DNA of 64,000 nucleotides, from assembly GCF_001623525.1 (NCBI RefSeq), contig NZ_CP015225.1, positions 3,038,001 to 3,102,000 on the forward strand. Direction: 5' to 3'. The notes below the pieces were generated by a model, which was not told the DNA's origin, did no database searches, and worked only from the letters and a program-made list of their open reading frames with translations. Shown here piece after piece: positions 35,593 to 43,988 of the stretch. The number at the start of each line of letters is the position of its first letter. Positions within the stretch are counted from its first letter, which is position 1. The position numbers were made by a program, and so were the translations under genes. Source of the DNA: Pseudomonas fluorescens. Its GTDB lineage: Bacteria > Pseudomonadota > Gammaproteobacteria > Pseudomonadales > Pseudomonadaceae.

Positions 35593-36439
35593 GTTCGGCT
35601 CCCAACAAGGTGTGCAAACGCTCGGCCACGCCCCAGAACGCCATGGGTTCGTGAGTCGGATAGGGGTAATGGCCCAGGTTCAGGCGAATGGCCGCGCCAC
35701 GCTCGCGCAGCCGTGTTTCCACCAGCGAGCGAACCGACACTGGTACGCCACTTGAGCAATTGACGACACCATTGAACTCGCGCCGCAACAACAGCCCCGC
35801 CAGATAAGCAGTCGCTGTTTCGATTGCCAGGTAATCGCGCAACTGCTCGCCACCCGACATATCGAATACCGGTGCCCGGGCATCGATGGCCCGGTCCAGC
35901 GCCGCGAGCAGGCTGTTGGGGTTCTGACCGACACCGTGCAGGTAGAACAAGCGCGCCCACTGCAAGGTAAACGGGTGCTCGCGCTGCAGGTGTTCAAGAA
36001 ACAGGCGCAAGGTATTTTTTGCCAAGCCGTACGGGTTGGCCGGTTGCGGCGCAATCTGCTCATCGAGCGGCCCGCTCTGCAGGCCATACTCGAAGCAGGT
36101 GCCCGTGACCAGCACCTGTCCTACCCCCGCCACGACGGCTTGTTTGATGAACTGATAATCGGCCAGCAAGTTATGTTCGAAATGAAACAATGCCTGGTAA
36201 TTCGGCAGTCCCGGCCACGCCAGATGCGCCAAGGCATCGACGCCCTCGACCAAAGCAGCGACGTCCAGTTCTGCTGCGTGGACATCGGCCGCGACGAATT
36301 CAACTTGGTCGAACCAAGGCAATGCCCTGGCCGGCTCCAATCGGCGCGCGACGGCTCTAACCTGGCAACCGCGAGCGAGCAAGGCCGCAACCAGATGACG
36401 GCCGACAAAGCCGGTGGCGCCGGTCACTAAAACCTTCAT
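35582..36439 (-). CDS. NAD-dependent epimerase/dehydratase (sugar 4-ketoreductase candidate)
   Basis: Extended SDR protein of 285 residues with N-terminal VLVTGATGFVGRHLVAALL (GxxGxxG), GTCFEYG in place of the usual catalytic Ser/Thr region, and NPYGLAKNTLRLFL supplying the YxxxK pair. In this operon it follows the 4,6-dehydratase, epimerase and C-methyltransferase, so it is the likely 4-ketoreductase finishing the nucleotide sugar. That assignment is inferred. It overlaps both neighbours (4 and 11 bases). Confidence 0.82.
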   Translation of the reverse strand: MKVLVTGATGFVGRHLVAALLARGCQVRAVARRLEPARALPWFDQVEFVAADVHAAELDVAALVEGVDALAHLAWPGLPNYQALFHFEHNLLADYQFIKQAVVAGVGQVLVTGTCFEYGLQSGPLDEQIAPQPANPYGLAKNTLRLFLEHLQREHPFTLQWARLFYLHGVGQNPNSLLAALDRAIDARAPVFDMSGGEQLRDYLAIETATAYLAGLLLRREFNGVVNCSSGVPVSVRSLVETRLRERGAAIRLNLGHYPYPTHEPMAFWGVAERLHTLLGAEHDA

Positions 36440-37662
36440 AGCAGCGTCAACTCAGGCACCGCGATGACGAATTGCCCGCCCCATTGGCGAACCTCAGCCA
36501 ACTGCTGGCTGACTTCGCTCAGCAAGTTCCAGGGAAGGACAAGAATGTAGTCGGGTTTCTCTATCGCAATACGCTCGGGCGACACAATAGGAATCCGACT
36601 GCCCGGCAAGTACTTGCCCTGCTTGTGCGGGTTGGCATCCGCCACCCAGGTCAGCAGGTCCGGCTTGACCCCGGCATAGTTGAGTAAGGTATTGCCCTTG
36701 GCTGCGGCGCCGTAACCGACCACACGCTTGCCATCGGCCTTGGCCTGTAACAGAAAGCGCAGCAACCCATGTTTGATGGCTTCGGCGGCCGGCGCCAGGG
36801 TGGCGTAGTACGCAGCGGTTTTCACGCCGGCATCCCGTTCGGCCTGCAATTGCTGTTGCACTGTCGCCAGCACTGGCCGGCGAATGCCGTCGGCCCGCTG
36901 GACGAACACCCGCAGCGAACCGCCATGAGTCGACAGTGGGCTGACGTCGAACACCTCCAGGCCGTTGCGCTCACACAAGGCCTGTACGGCAGTCAGCGAC
37001 AGGTAGGAATAATGTTCGTGATACAGAGTGTCAAATTGCTGCCCGGCCATCAGCGTCAGCAGTTGCGGAAACTCGAACGTCGCCACCCCCGTCGGCTTCA
37101 GCAACGTGGCAAAACCTGCGAGGAAATCGTTGATGTCCGGTACATGAGCCAGCACGTTATTGGCCGCCATCAGATCGGCAGCCCAACCCTCACCCTTCAA
37201 TTGCGCAGCCGTTTCGCGACCAAAGAACAGCTCACGAATCTCCAGGCCTTTCGCACGGGCAGCCTCGGCGGTGCTGTGGGTCGGCTCGACGCCCAGGCAT
37301 GTGATGCCGCGCCTGGCGACGTACTGCAACAGGTACCCATCATTGGCGGCAATTTCCACCACACGACTATCGGCGTCCAGCCCAAAGCGCTCGACCATCT
37401 CGGCCACGTAGCGCTCGGCATGGGCCAACCAAGTGCTGGAGAACGAACTGAAATAGGCATACTCGGCGTCGAACAGGCTGTCGGCGCGAGTGTAGTCTTC
37501 GGTTTGCACCAGCCAGCACTGCTGGCACACAGCGACCTTGAGGGGTAGCCATTGTTCGGCCTGTTCCAGTTGGTCGGCCCGCACGTAGGCGTTGGACGGC
37601 GGTGACGTACCGAGGTCAATCAGTGGCAACGCCAGGGCTGTCCCGCAACCGCGGCAATTCAT
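36436..37662 (-). CDS. Nucleotide-sugar C-3 methyltransferase (TylC3/NovU/TcaB9 type)
   Basis: A 408-residue protein with the three domains of sugar C-methyltransferases: an N-terminal zinc site (Cys3, Cys6, Cys46, Cys49), a SAM-binding domain with VVEIAANDGYLLQ (101-113) and the catalytic segment YHEHYSY (214-220; Tyr, Glu and His as known for TcaB9), then a C-terminal domain GYGAAAKGNTLLNYAGVKPD with DANPHKQGKYLPGS. Family members add a methyl group to C-3 of 4-keto-6-deoxy nucleotide sugars. The ATG at 37662 is preferred to a GTG two codons earlier because of GGAG spacing. Confidence 0.9.
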   Translation of the reverse strand: MNCRGCGTALALPLIDLGTSPPSNAYVRADQLEQAEQWLPLKVAVCQQCWLVQTEDYTRADSLFDAEYAYFSSFSSTWLAHAERYVAEMVERFGLDADSRVVEIAANDGYLLQYVARRGITCLGVEPTHSTAEAARAKGLEIRELFFGRETAAQLKGEGWAADLMAANNVLAHVPDINDFLAGFATLLKPTGVATFEFPQLLTLMAGQQFDTLYHEHYSYLSLTAVQALCERNGLEVFDVSPLSTHGGSLRVFVQRADGIRRPVLATVQQQLQAERDAGVKTAAYYATLAPAAEAIKHGLLRFLLQAKADGKRVVGYGAAAKGNTLLNYAGVKPDLLTWVADANPHKQGKYLPGSRIPIVSPERIAIEKPDYILVLPWNLLSEVSQQLAEVRQWGGQFVIAVPELTLL

Positions 37663-38219
37663 AGACACACTCCAGCGAAACGCTCATCGAGCAAGGGATG
37701 ACTGCTGTCCCGGGTCGACAGATTATTGACAGGCAGCGGCCAGGCAATCGCCAGCCGCGGATCACTCACCGACAGGCCGCCCTCGTGCTCCGGGGCGTAG
37801 TCGGCGCTATGCAAGTAAAGCAGCTCGGCATCGTCGGTCAGGGTCTGGAACCCATGGGCAAACCCGGCCGGGATCAACAGGCTGCGGCCATCACCCGCCT
37901 TCAACTGCTCGGCATGCCAATGCAGGAACGTTTCGGAATTGGGTCGTAGATCCACGGCCACGTCCCAGACTTCACCCCGCAGGCAGGTGATCAGCTTGGC
38001 TTCCGGTTGTGCTGCATTCTGATAATGGAGGCCACGCACGCTGCCCCGCTCACGGGTGCAGGAATGGTTGATCTGGCGGATATGAAACGGCTGGCCGAAC
38101 GCGCTCAGGCTGCCTTCGCAGAACAGCCGGGCGAAATGCCCGCGCTGGTCTTCGAAGCGCTTGTGCTGGACGCTGAACAAGCCGGCCAGCGGCAATGCCT
38201 TCAATGCGAACTCGCTCAC
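37659..38219 (-). CDS. RmlC-like nucleotide-sugar 3- or 3,5-epimerase
   Basis: Cupin-fold epimerase of 186 residues with the RmlC signature SVRGLHYQ (catalytic His65), AKLITCLRGEVWDVAVDLR, RSLLIPAGFAHGFQTL and YAPEHEGGLS. RmlC itself acts on dTDP-4-keto-6-deoxyglucose, but here the gene overlaps the CDP-glucose 4,6-dehydratase gene by 4 bases and no rmlA, rmlB or rmlD is in the window. A CDP-4-keto-6-deoxyhexose is therefore the more likely substrate (inference). It could act as a 3-, 5- or 3,5-epimerase. Confidence 0.88.
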   Translation of the reverse strand: MSEFALKALPLAGLFSVQHKRFEDQRGHFARLFCEGSLSAFGQPFHIRQINHSCTRERGSVRGLHYQNAAQPEAKLITCLRGEVWDVAVDLRPNSETFLHWHAEQLKAGDGRSLLIPAGFAHGFQTLTDDAELLYLHSADYAPEHEGGLSVSDPRLAIAWPLPVNNLSTRDSSHPLLDERFAGVCL

Positions 38220-39298
38220 AACGTGCCTCGGTACAGGTTCAACTGACCCAGCGTGACTTGGCGCATGTCATCGCCGTTCTGCCACGCCAGATGCCAATCA
38301 AGGGTTTGGGCAAGACACTGCTGCAACGACCAGCGCGGCTGCCAACCCAGCGATTGCCGGGCGCGGCTGCTGTCCAGACGCAGCAGGCCAGCCTCATGTA
38401 AGTCGCTCGGCTCGATGCGCAGGCCGGGCGCTTGCGGCCAGCGCTCGGCCAATAACTGGACGACTTCGCCAACGCTGCACATGTCCGCTTCGCCAGGGCC
38501 GAAGTTCCAGGCACCGGCAAATTCCGGCCCCTGCTCATAGAGGCCAGCGGCCAACTGTAGATAACCGGCCAACGGCTCCAAGGCGTGTTGCCACGGGCGC
38601 ACGGCTTGTGGATAACGTAGCGTCACCGGCTCGTCCGCCGACCAGGCCTTGAGCACGTCCGGAATCAGCCGTTCAGGGGCAAAATCACCGCCGCCCAATA
38701 CGTTGCCAGCCCGCGCCGTGGCCAAGGCCAGGCCGTGCTCAGCGAATCGCTCGGCCGAAAAGAACGACGCGGCATAAGACTGCGCCAGCAATTCGCAGCA
38801 GGCCTTGCTGCTGCTGTAGGGGTCGTGACCACCCAAAGGTTCATTTTCGCGATAGGGCCACAGCCATTCCTGATTGGCGTAGACCTTGTCGGTAGTGACC
38901 AGGACACAGGCGCGCACGCCGCCAATCTGACGGATCGCTTCGAGCAGGTTAAGGGTGCCCATGACATTGCTGGAATAGGTACCCAACGGATCGCGATACC
39001 CCTCACGCACCAACGGCTGGGCCGCCAGGTGCAGGACAATCTGCGGCTGCACGTCGGCAAGCACTTCCAGCAAGGCACCAAGGTCACGCAGGTCAGCACG
39101 CCGATCGTCGATGCCCTCGCCCACCCGGGCCAACTCGAACAGGCTCGGCTTGGTGGCCGGGTCCAGGGAAAAGCCGCAGACCTGGGCACCCAGGCTTTGC
39201 AGCCACAACGTCAGCCAACTGCCCTTGAAACCGGTATGACCGGTCACCAGCACCCGCTTACCGCGCCAGAACTCCGGGTTCAGTCCCATTGCTTCCAT
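38216..39298 (-). CDS. rfbG: CDP-glucose 4,6-dehydratase
   Basis: Converts CDP-glucose to CDP-4-keto-6-deoxyglucose. The 360-residue extended SDR has NPEFWRGKRVLVTGHTGFKGSWL with the NAD-binding GHTGFKG at 20-26, TTDKVYAN (135-142) and catalytic Tyr161/Lys165 in DPYSSSKACCELL. The start MEAMGLNPEF at 39298 follows a GGAGG site and overlaps the end of rfbF by 19 bases. It is functionally paired with rfbF. Confidence 0.94.
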   Translation of the reverse strand: MEAMGLNPEFWRGKRVLVTGHTGFKGSWLTLWLQSLGAQVCGFSLDPATKPSLFELARVGEGIDDRRADLRDLGALLEVLADVQPQIVLHLAAQPLVREGYRDPLGTYSSNVMGTLNLLEAIRQIGGVRACVLVTTDKVYANQEWLWPYRENEPLGGHDPYSSSKACCELLAQSYAASFFSAERFAEHGLALATARAGNVLGGGDFAPERLIPDVLKAWSADEPVTLRYPQAVRPWQHALEPLAGYLQLAAGLYEQGPEFAGAWNFGPGEADMCSVGEVVQLLAERWPQAPGLRIEPSDLHEAGLLRLDSSRARQSLGWQPRWSLQQCLAQTLDWHLAWQNGDDMRQVTLGQLNLYRGTL

Positions 39299-40053
39299 GG
39301 AGCCTCCCCGCTTTGCCACAGGGCTTCGAGGTGGTTTTTATCCCGCAGGGTGTCCATGGGATGCCAGAAACCGTCGTGCTGAAACGCCTGGAGCTGCTGC
39401 TCGGTCGCCAACTCCGCCAGCGGCTCGGCTTCCCAGGAAGTCTGGTCGTCAGCGATATAAGGCAGGACCTTCGGCGAGAGTACAAAGAAACCACCGTTGA
39501 TCCAGCCACCGTCACCCCGGGGTTTTTCAGTAAAGCCCAGGACCGTATCGCCATCGCGTTCAAGCGCGCCGTAGCGTCCGGGAGGCTGGACTGCAGTCAC
39601 CGTGGCGAGCTTGCCGTGTGACAAATGAAAATCCACCAGCGCGCCGATATTGAGGTCCGAAACACCATCGCCATAGGTGAAGCAGAACGCCTCTTCATTT
39701 TCCAGGTAACGGGCCGCACGACGCAGCCGTCCGCCGGTCATGGTGTCTTCGCCAGTGTCGATCAGTGTCACGCGCCACGGCTCGCTGTAGTTCTGGTGAA
39801 CGTCCATGCGGTTGTTGCACATATCGAACGTGACATCGGAGGTGTGCAGGAAATAGTTGGCGAAGAAATCCTTGATGGCATAGCCCTTGTAGCCCAGGCA
39901 GATCACGAAGTCATGGATTCCATGGGCGGAATACTGCTTCATGATGTGCCAAAGAATTGGCTTGCCGCCGATTTCGATCATCGGCTTGGGCTTGAGGTGC
40001 GACTCCTCGCTGATCCGCGTACCGAGACCACCTGCCAAGATAACTGCCTTCAT
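39280..40053 (-). CDS. rfbF: Glucose-1-phosphate cytidylyltransferase
   Basis: Makes CDP-glucose from CTP and glucose-1-phosphate. The 257 residues begin MKAVILAGGLGTRISEESHLKPKPMIEIGGKPI, the nucleotidyltransferase signature, and contain CLGYKGYAIKDFF and CFTYGDGVSDLNI typical of RfbF. It opens the seven-gene nucleotide-sugar and methyltransferase operon that runs to about 33769. A 269-base gap separates it from the frameshifted glycosyltransferase upstream. Confidence 0.95.
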   Translation of the reverse strand: MKAVILAGGLGTRISEESHLKPKPMIEIGGKPILWHIMKQYSAHGIHDFVICLGYKGYAIKDFFANYFLHTSDVTFDMCNNRMDVHQNYSEPWRVTLIDTGEDTMTGGRLRRAARYLENEEAFCFTYGDGVSDLNIGALVDFHLSHGKLATVTAVQPPGRYGALERDGDTVLGFTEKPRGDGGWINGGFFVLSPKVLPYIADDQTSWEAEPLAELATEQQLQAFQHDGFWHPMDTLRDKNHLEALWQSGEAPWKQWD

Positions 40054-40264
40054 CGTCTCCCCTCTTGTTCATCACCGGGCTCGGCCAAGCGTTGTTTCGC
40101 TTTGCGGGCGCGGGGATTACACCTTCAATGCCGATCCGGGCGCTCCGATTCGCCGGAAGCGCTCGTTTTATGGCGATATGAGGGGGGGCTTGCAGGAAAC
40201 GCGCCAGCTCTGGCGGGGGCGGTTTCAGGGGGAGAAGTCACAAAGACAGCCGCTTTCGGCCTTT

Positions 40265-40295
40265 ATGGCGAGGGAGCAGCTAGCTCCCTCGCCAT
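40265..40295. repeat. Short perfect inverted repeat (REP-like, GGCGAGGGAGC)
   Basis: ATGGCGAGGGAGC and GCTCCCTCGCCAT form a perfect 13-base stem with a 5-base loop, and the stem sequence matches the second REP family of this window. It lies in the gap between the large glycosyltransferase and rfbF. It could serve as a transcription barrier after the glycosyltransferase, although no T-tract follows. The rest of the 40054-40322 gap shows nothing I can identify. Confidence 0.65.
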
Positions 40296-40322
40296 GGGTA
40301 TCAATGCTGCACGAGGCAACGT

Positions 40323-40817
40323 TCAGTCCGGCAACCACCCCCACAACCAATGCTGCAAGTTCTTTCCGCTGAGCATGTAGTCCCGCAATACGGCTTCGCG
40401 CAGTTCATCACCCATGCGGTAACTAGCGTCCGGATCGGCCAGGTGCATGCGGATTGCCGCGATCCATTCCTCAGTGCTGTTGCTGCGCACTTTGGTACAA
40501 GGCAGGAAACCGTCGTAGGCCTTGGTGTCGGTGCAGATGACCGGGTAGCCACAAGCACCGTATTCCAGCAAACGCAGGTTGCTCTTGCAGTCGTTGAAGA
40601 TGTGGAACTCCAGTGGGGCCAGGGCCAGGTCGAGGTTCAGGCTGGCCAGTTTGAATGGATAAGTGTTAAGGCCGACCGAGCCATGAAACTCGTGAATATA
40701 CGGACGCAGAGCTTCCGGGCACATACCGAAGAACACCCACTCCACCTCACCGGCGAGCTGTTTAACCACGTCGACGATGATCTCCAGATCGCCGCTGTGG
40801 CTGGTCCCGCCCCCCAA
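40323..40817 (-). pseudogene. Displaced C-terminal segment of the FgtA-like glycosyltransferase
   Basis: About 163 residues that continue the glycosyltransferase of 40637-43894 in another frame: GGGTSHSGDLEIIVDVVKQL, then GLNTYPFKLASLNLDLALAPLE, then LRLLEYGACGYPVICTD. This is the nucleotide-sugar-binding half of a GT-B (GT4-like) domain, whose first half is the end of the upstream frame. No plausible start or ribosome site exists apart from a TTG, so it is unlikely to be an independent gene. See the frameshift finding. Confidence 0.8.
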
Positions 40818-43800
40818 CCCACCCGAGGCTTGGCGGACGTACCGCGCCGACTGGTCAATCGACTCCAGGGCTCGGGCGGCAGCATGTTGGGCACGATACG
40901 GATTTCACTGTGCATGCTGGACAAGGCATCAGCAAGCGAAGGTGTCGTCACCACCACGCGATCACACAACCCGATTCCTTCGCGCAGCATCTGCTCGGTA
41001 TTGGCCGGCTTGTTGCGCGCATGCGTGTTTTTCTTGGGCGCCTTGATGACGTAGTCGTCGAGCTCGAAGATCCGCAAGGCACCGGAATATTTCTTCATTC
41101 TCAGGATATCGCCGGCGGCCCCTTCGCTGTAGCGCCCCTGCAATACGATCGTATCCGGCGACAAGCGCTCGATCTCAACGGTCGAAGGCGACTCGTAGGC
41201 GACTCGGGCGATTACCCGTCCGGCGGCTTCCAATTCGGCCAACGGGGCCGTGACGCGATAGTGGCCAACCGCGGTGGAGTTGACCGGCAAGCCAAGTATC
41301 AATGGCAGGGCGCGGGTGCAGAACGGGTTCCAGTTGTTGCGCAGCGACGGTTCCAGGCTGAAGCTGGAAGCCCCCAGGCTCAGTGCTGGGTTGTAGCCCG
41401 GATCCCGGGCGATCTGCGGCAGCCATTTGCGATAAAAGACTTCGTGTTCGCGCTCCACCAACGGGGTTTCTTCAGATTGGACAGCGGGCGATTGCGGGTC
41501 GACTTTCATCACCGTGGCGTAAGGCGTCCAGACCACCAGATAGCCGTTTTTGCCTGCGCGCAGGCACAGGTCGACGTCGCTTAGGCCGAAGGTGAAAGAC
41601 GTATCGTCCAGGCAGCCGAGCTCATCGAAAACCTGCTTGCGCACCATCAAACAGTCGCTGCTGACCGAACTCCAGTTCTGGGTCGTATGCAAACGCTGCA
41701 TGTAGCCGCGCGAAGCCGCTGACTCACCATAGAACGGCGTGCCCACCGGCCCAGCCAACCCGAGAATCTGCCCGCCGCCAACAATCGTGCCTTGAGGACT
41801 GAGTATTCTCGCACCGACCACCGCAACCTCAGGACGCTGGGCATGATTGACCATCTCGTCCAGCCAGTCATTTTCGTAAGCAACCAGATGCGGACTAAGC
41901 AATAGCAGGTACTCACCCCGAGCCTGGGCAGCGGCGAAATTACGCACCGCGGCATCATTGTCCTCGCCGACATGACGCAATACCCGCAACATGCTCGCCC
42001 CCAACTGCGACATGCTCTCCAGCCATTCAAGCATGGCCGGATCCCGGACGCCGCTGTTTACGATCAGGATTTCATAATGGGTATAGGCCGTGCGCTCGAT
42101 CAGACTCTCAGCGCAACGCTGCAAGGCTGCGAGCGAGTCGCCGGTCCGCATGATGATCGATACTAATGGGCGGTTACCGTTGCGGTAGTTGATGCGGTTG
42201 ATCAATGGCAACGTGTCCGGGGAAATCTCGTGATCGATGCCGATACGGTCCAGGTGCGCGCCAACCAAGCGAGCATTGCCCTCGATGACCTCGGGCAGCG
42301 ACAACCATTGGGCGAAGCTGAGGACCGACTCGACCTGGATTTCCGCGATGTGTTCGATGGTCTGAGGGCCAGCCTCCTCCACCAGGCGCCAGAGCAGATC
42401 ATGGGGCGCCAATTCACCCTGGGTCGGCTCGAAGCCGCCGAGCGCCATGAATCGTTCACGCTCGAAAGCGAGGGTCCGACCGACATAGGGGTAGGCGCGC
42501 ATCAGGTCCAGATTGAAGTCCGGCTTGAACACCGGCTCGAAGGACTCGCCATCCACCAACGCGCCTTCATCACTGTAGACGCAAAGGATGCCTTGGCTCC
42601 CAGTAACGCGCTCGGCCAGGATCAGCAATGCCGAATCACGCAGCACATCGCCTGCTCGCAGCACGTAGAACCAGTGCGCGCCTTCCAGCTGTGGAACGAT
42701 GGTATTGAGCTGACTCGGCCAATCGACCTGATAAGGCAGTTGCAGCACTCGCTCGTCCACTTCGCAATGTGCGTCGGAAAGCACCACTGCGGCCTGGGCT
42801 GGATACAACTGATCCTTGATGCTATGTAACGTCGCTGCAAGCGCCGGCGCATCACCGAGAGCGTCGATGATCACAGTTACGATGTTTGGCCGAAACGGCC
42901 AGCTATCGATGCGCGCAGGCATGACGCGCTGTTCAACCTCGGTGAACCGGCGGACAGCCAGCCACTCACGGTAAAAATCGGCGTAGCTCTCACTTTGCGC
43001 CCCTACCCGACCGTTGACGACGGTGTTGCGGTTGCCCAGCACGCGGGTTACGCAGAGCTCCTGCCAGGCATGAGGCTGGTCAGTGATTTTATTCAAATCG
43101 ATGCAACGCACCCAACCCGAGGCTGGAGCCGCTTCACCGCTGCGCGCAACAAGCATCTGCGCCAGCCATTCCCACTCTAATTTGGCAGCCTTGAGCATTT
43201 CCGGGGTCTTGCTCAAACGCTCCGGGTAGAGGCGCTCGATGCTCAATACAGTGTTCAAGGCAATCAGATTGCCGCGTCGCATCAGACAGACAAACAAAGC
43301 AAAGTCGAGCAAAGCGACAAACCCGGCGCCCTCCTGAATCAGCGCGGGCAACAACTCCAGCACATCGGCGCGACGCATCAGGGTCGAACTGAAATTGCCA
43401 ATGAAGTTGGTTGGCGTGCTCTCGAAAATCGCCAGCATGTCGTCGCCCTTGAGCAAGGCGTCATTAGGCGAGAAGCGGCAGTTGTCCACGCGGGGTGGCA
43501 AGATGAAGTTGCCTGCGTCGCACAACAGCCGAAGCGCGAACACCACACTCACGTCAGCATGATCCATCAACGCCTGGGCCTGCATCGCAATGCTCGGTGC
43601 GAATAGACGATCGTCATCGCATAGCACCTTGATGAACTCACCGCTGGCCTCTTCGACACAGCGCAACAGGTTGCCCTGAAGCCCCAGTCGCTGCGGGTTT
43701 CGCAAATAGCGGATCGGATGGGACGGCTCAGGGAAGGAGTCGACGATCTGGCGAATCTCATCGCCAGGCGAGTCATCGCAAACGATGATCTCGATGTGTT

Positions 43801-43894
43801 CGTAGGTCTGGGCCAAGGCACTGAGCAGTGCCTGGTCAAAAAACCGAGGGTTGTACGCGGGGATGACGATGCTGACGAGGGGAAGTGACTTCAC
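40637..43894 (-). CDS. Giant FgtA-like glycosyltransferase, interrupted by a frameshift
   Basis: As it stands the frame gives 1085 residues. Modules seen: an N-terminal GT2 domain (about 5-250; VSIVIPAYNPRFFDQALLSA, KVLCDDDRLF), a second GT-A-like module (about 340-560), a third GT2 module (about 590-830; VSIIMRTGDSLAALQ, FTFGLSDVDLCLRAGKNGY) and the start of a GT-B domain (about 880 on; LRIFELDDYV). Near codon 1027 the frame shifts at six consecutive G residues (minus strand); one more G would restore a roughly 1190-residue protein ending at 40323. The last 58 residues of the present frame are out-of-frame. Location after flgL and size fit the flagellin glycosyltransferase family (FgtA/Fgt1). 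Confidence 0.85.
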   Translation of the reverse strand: MKSLPLVSIVIPAYNPRFFDQALLSALAQTYEHIEIIVCDDSPGDEIRQIVDSFPEPSHPIRYLRNPQRLGLQGNLLRCVEEASGEFIKVLCDDDRLFAPSIAMQAQALMDHADVSVVFALRLLCDAGNFILPPRVDNCRFSPNDALLKGDDMLAIFESTPTNFIGNFSSTLMRRADVLELLPALIQEGAGFVALLDFALFVCLMRRGNLIALNTVLSIERLYPERLSKTPEMLKAAKLEWEWLAQMLVARSGEAAPASGWVRCIDLNKITDQPHAWQELCVTRVLGNRNTVVNGRVGAQSESYADFYREWLAVRRFTEVEQRVMPARIDSWPFRPNIVTVIIDALGDAPALAATLHSIKDQLYPAQAAVVLSDAHCEVDERVLQLPYQVDWPSQLNTIVPQLEGAHWFYVLRAGDVLRDSALLILAERVTGSQGILCVYSDEGALVDGESFEPVFKPDFNLDLMRAYPYVGRTLAFERERFMALGGFEPTQGELAPHDLLWRLVEEAGPQTIEHIAEIQVESVLSFAQWLSLPEVIEGNARLVGAHLDRIGIDHEISPDTLPLINRINYRNGNRPLVSIIMRTGDSLAALQRCAESLIERTAYTHYEILIVNSGVRDPAMLEWLESMSQLGASMLRVLRHVGEDNDAAVRNFAAAQARGEYLLLLSPHLVAYENDWLDEMVNHAQRPEVAVVGARILSPQGTIVGGGQILGLAGPVGTPFYGESAASRGYMQRLHTTQNWSSVSSDCLMVRKQVFDELGCLDDTSFTFGLSDVDLCLRAGKNGYLVVWTPYATVMKVDPQSPAVQSEETPLVEREHEVFYRKWLPQIARDPGYNPALSLGASSFSLEPSLRNNWNPFCTRALPLILGLPVNSTAVGHYRVTAPLAELEAAGRVIARVAYESPSTVEIERLSPDTIVLQGRYSEGAAGDILRMKKYSGALRIFELDDYVIKAPKKNTHARNKPANTEQMLREGIGLCDRVVVTTPSLADALSSMHSEIRIVPNMLPPEPWSRLTSRRGTSAKPRVGWGAGPATAAIWRSSSTWLNSSPVRWSGCSSVCARKLCVRIFTSFMARSALTLIHSNWPA

Positions 43895-43988
43895 GGTTAA
43901 AACTCTCGAGCGGCGGGCCCCGGCCTTTTCAGGTCGGAGCCCCGGAACCGCTTAAAAAAAGACGGTTGGCGGCTCGGTCGATACCGGC

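Noticed and set aside
43895..43988. GC-rich hairpins between flgL and the FgtA-like gene
   Set aside because: Several short stems are possible (for example AACCG / CGGTT around a T run) but none has the order stem then T-tract needed for a clear terminator.
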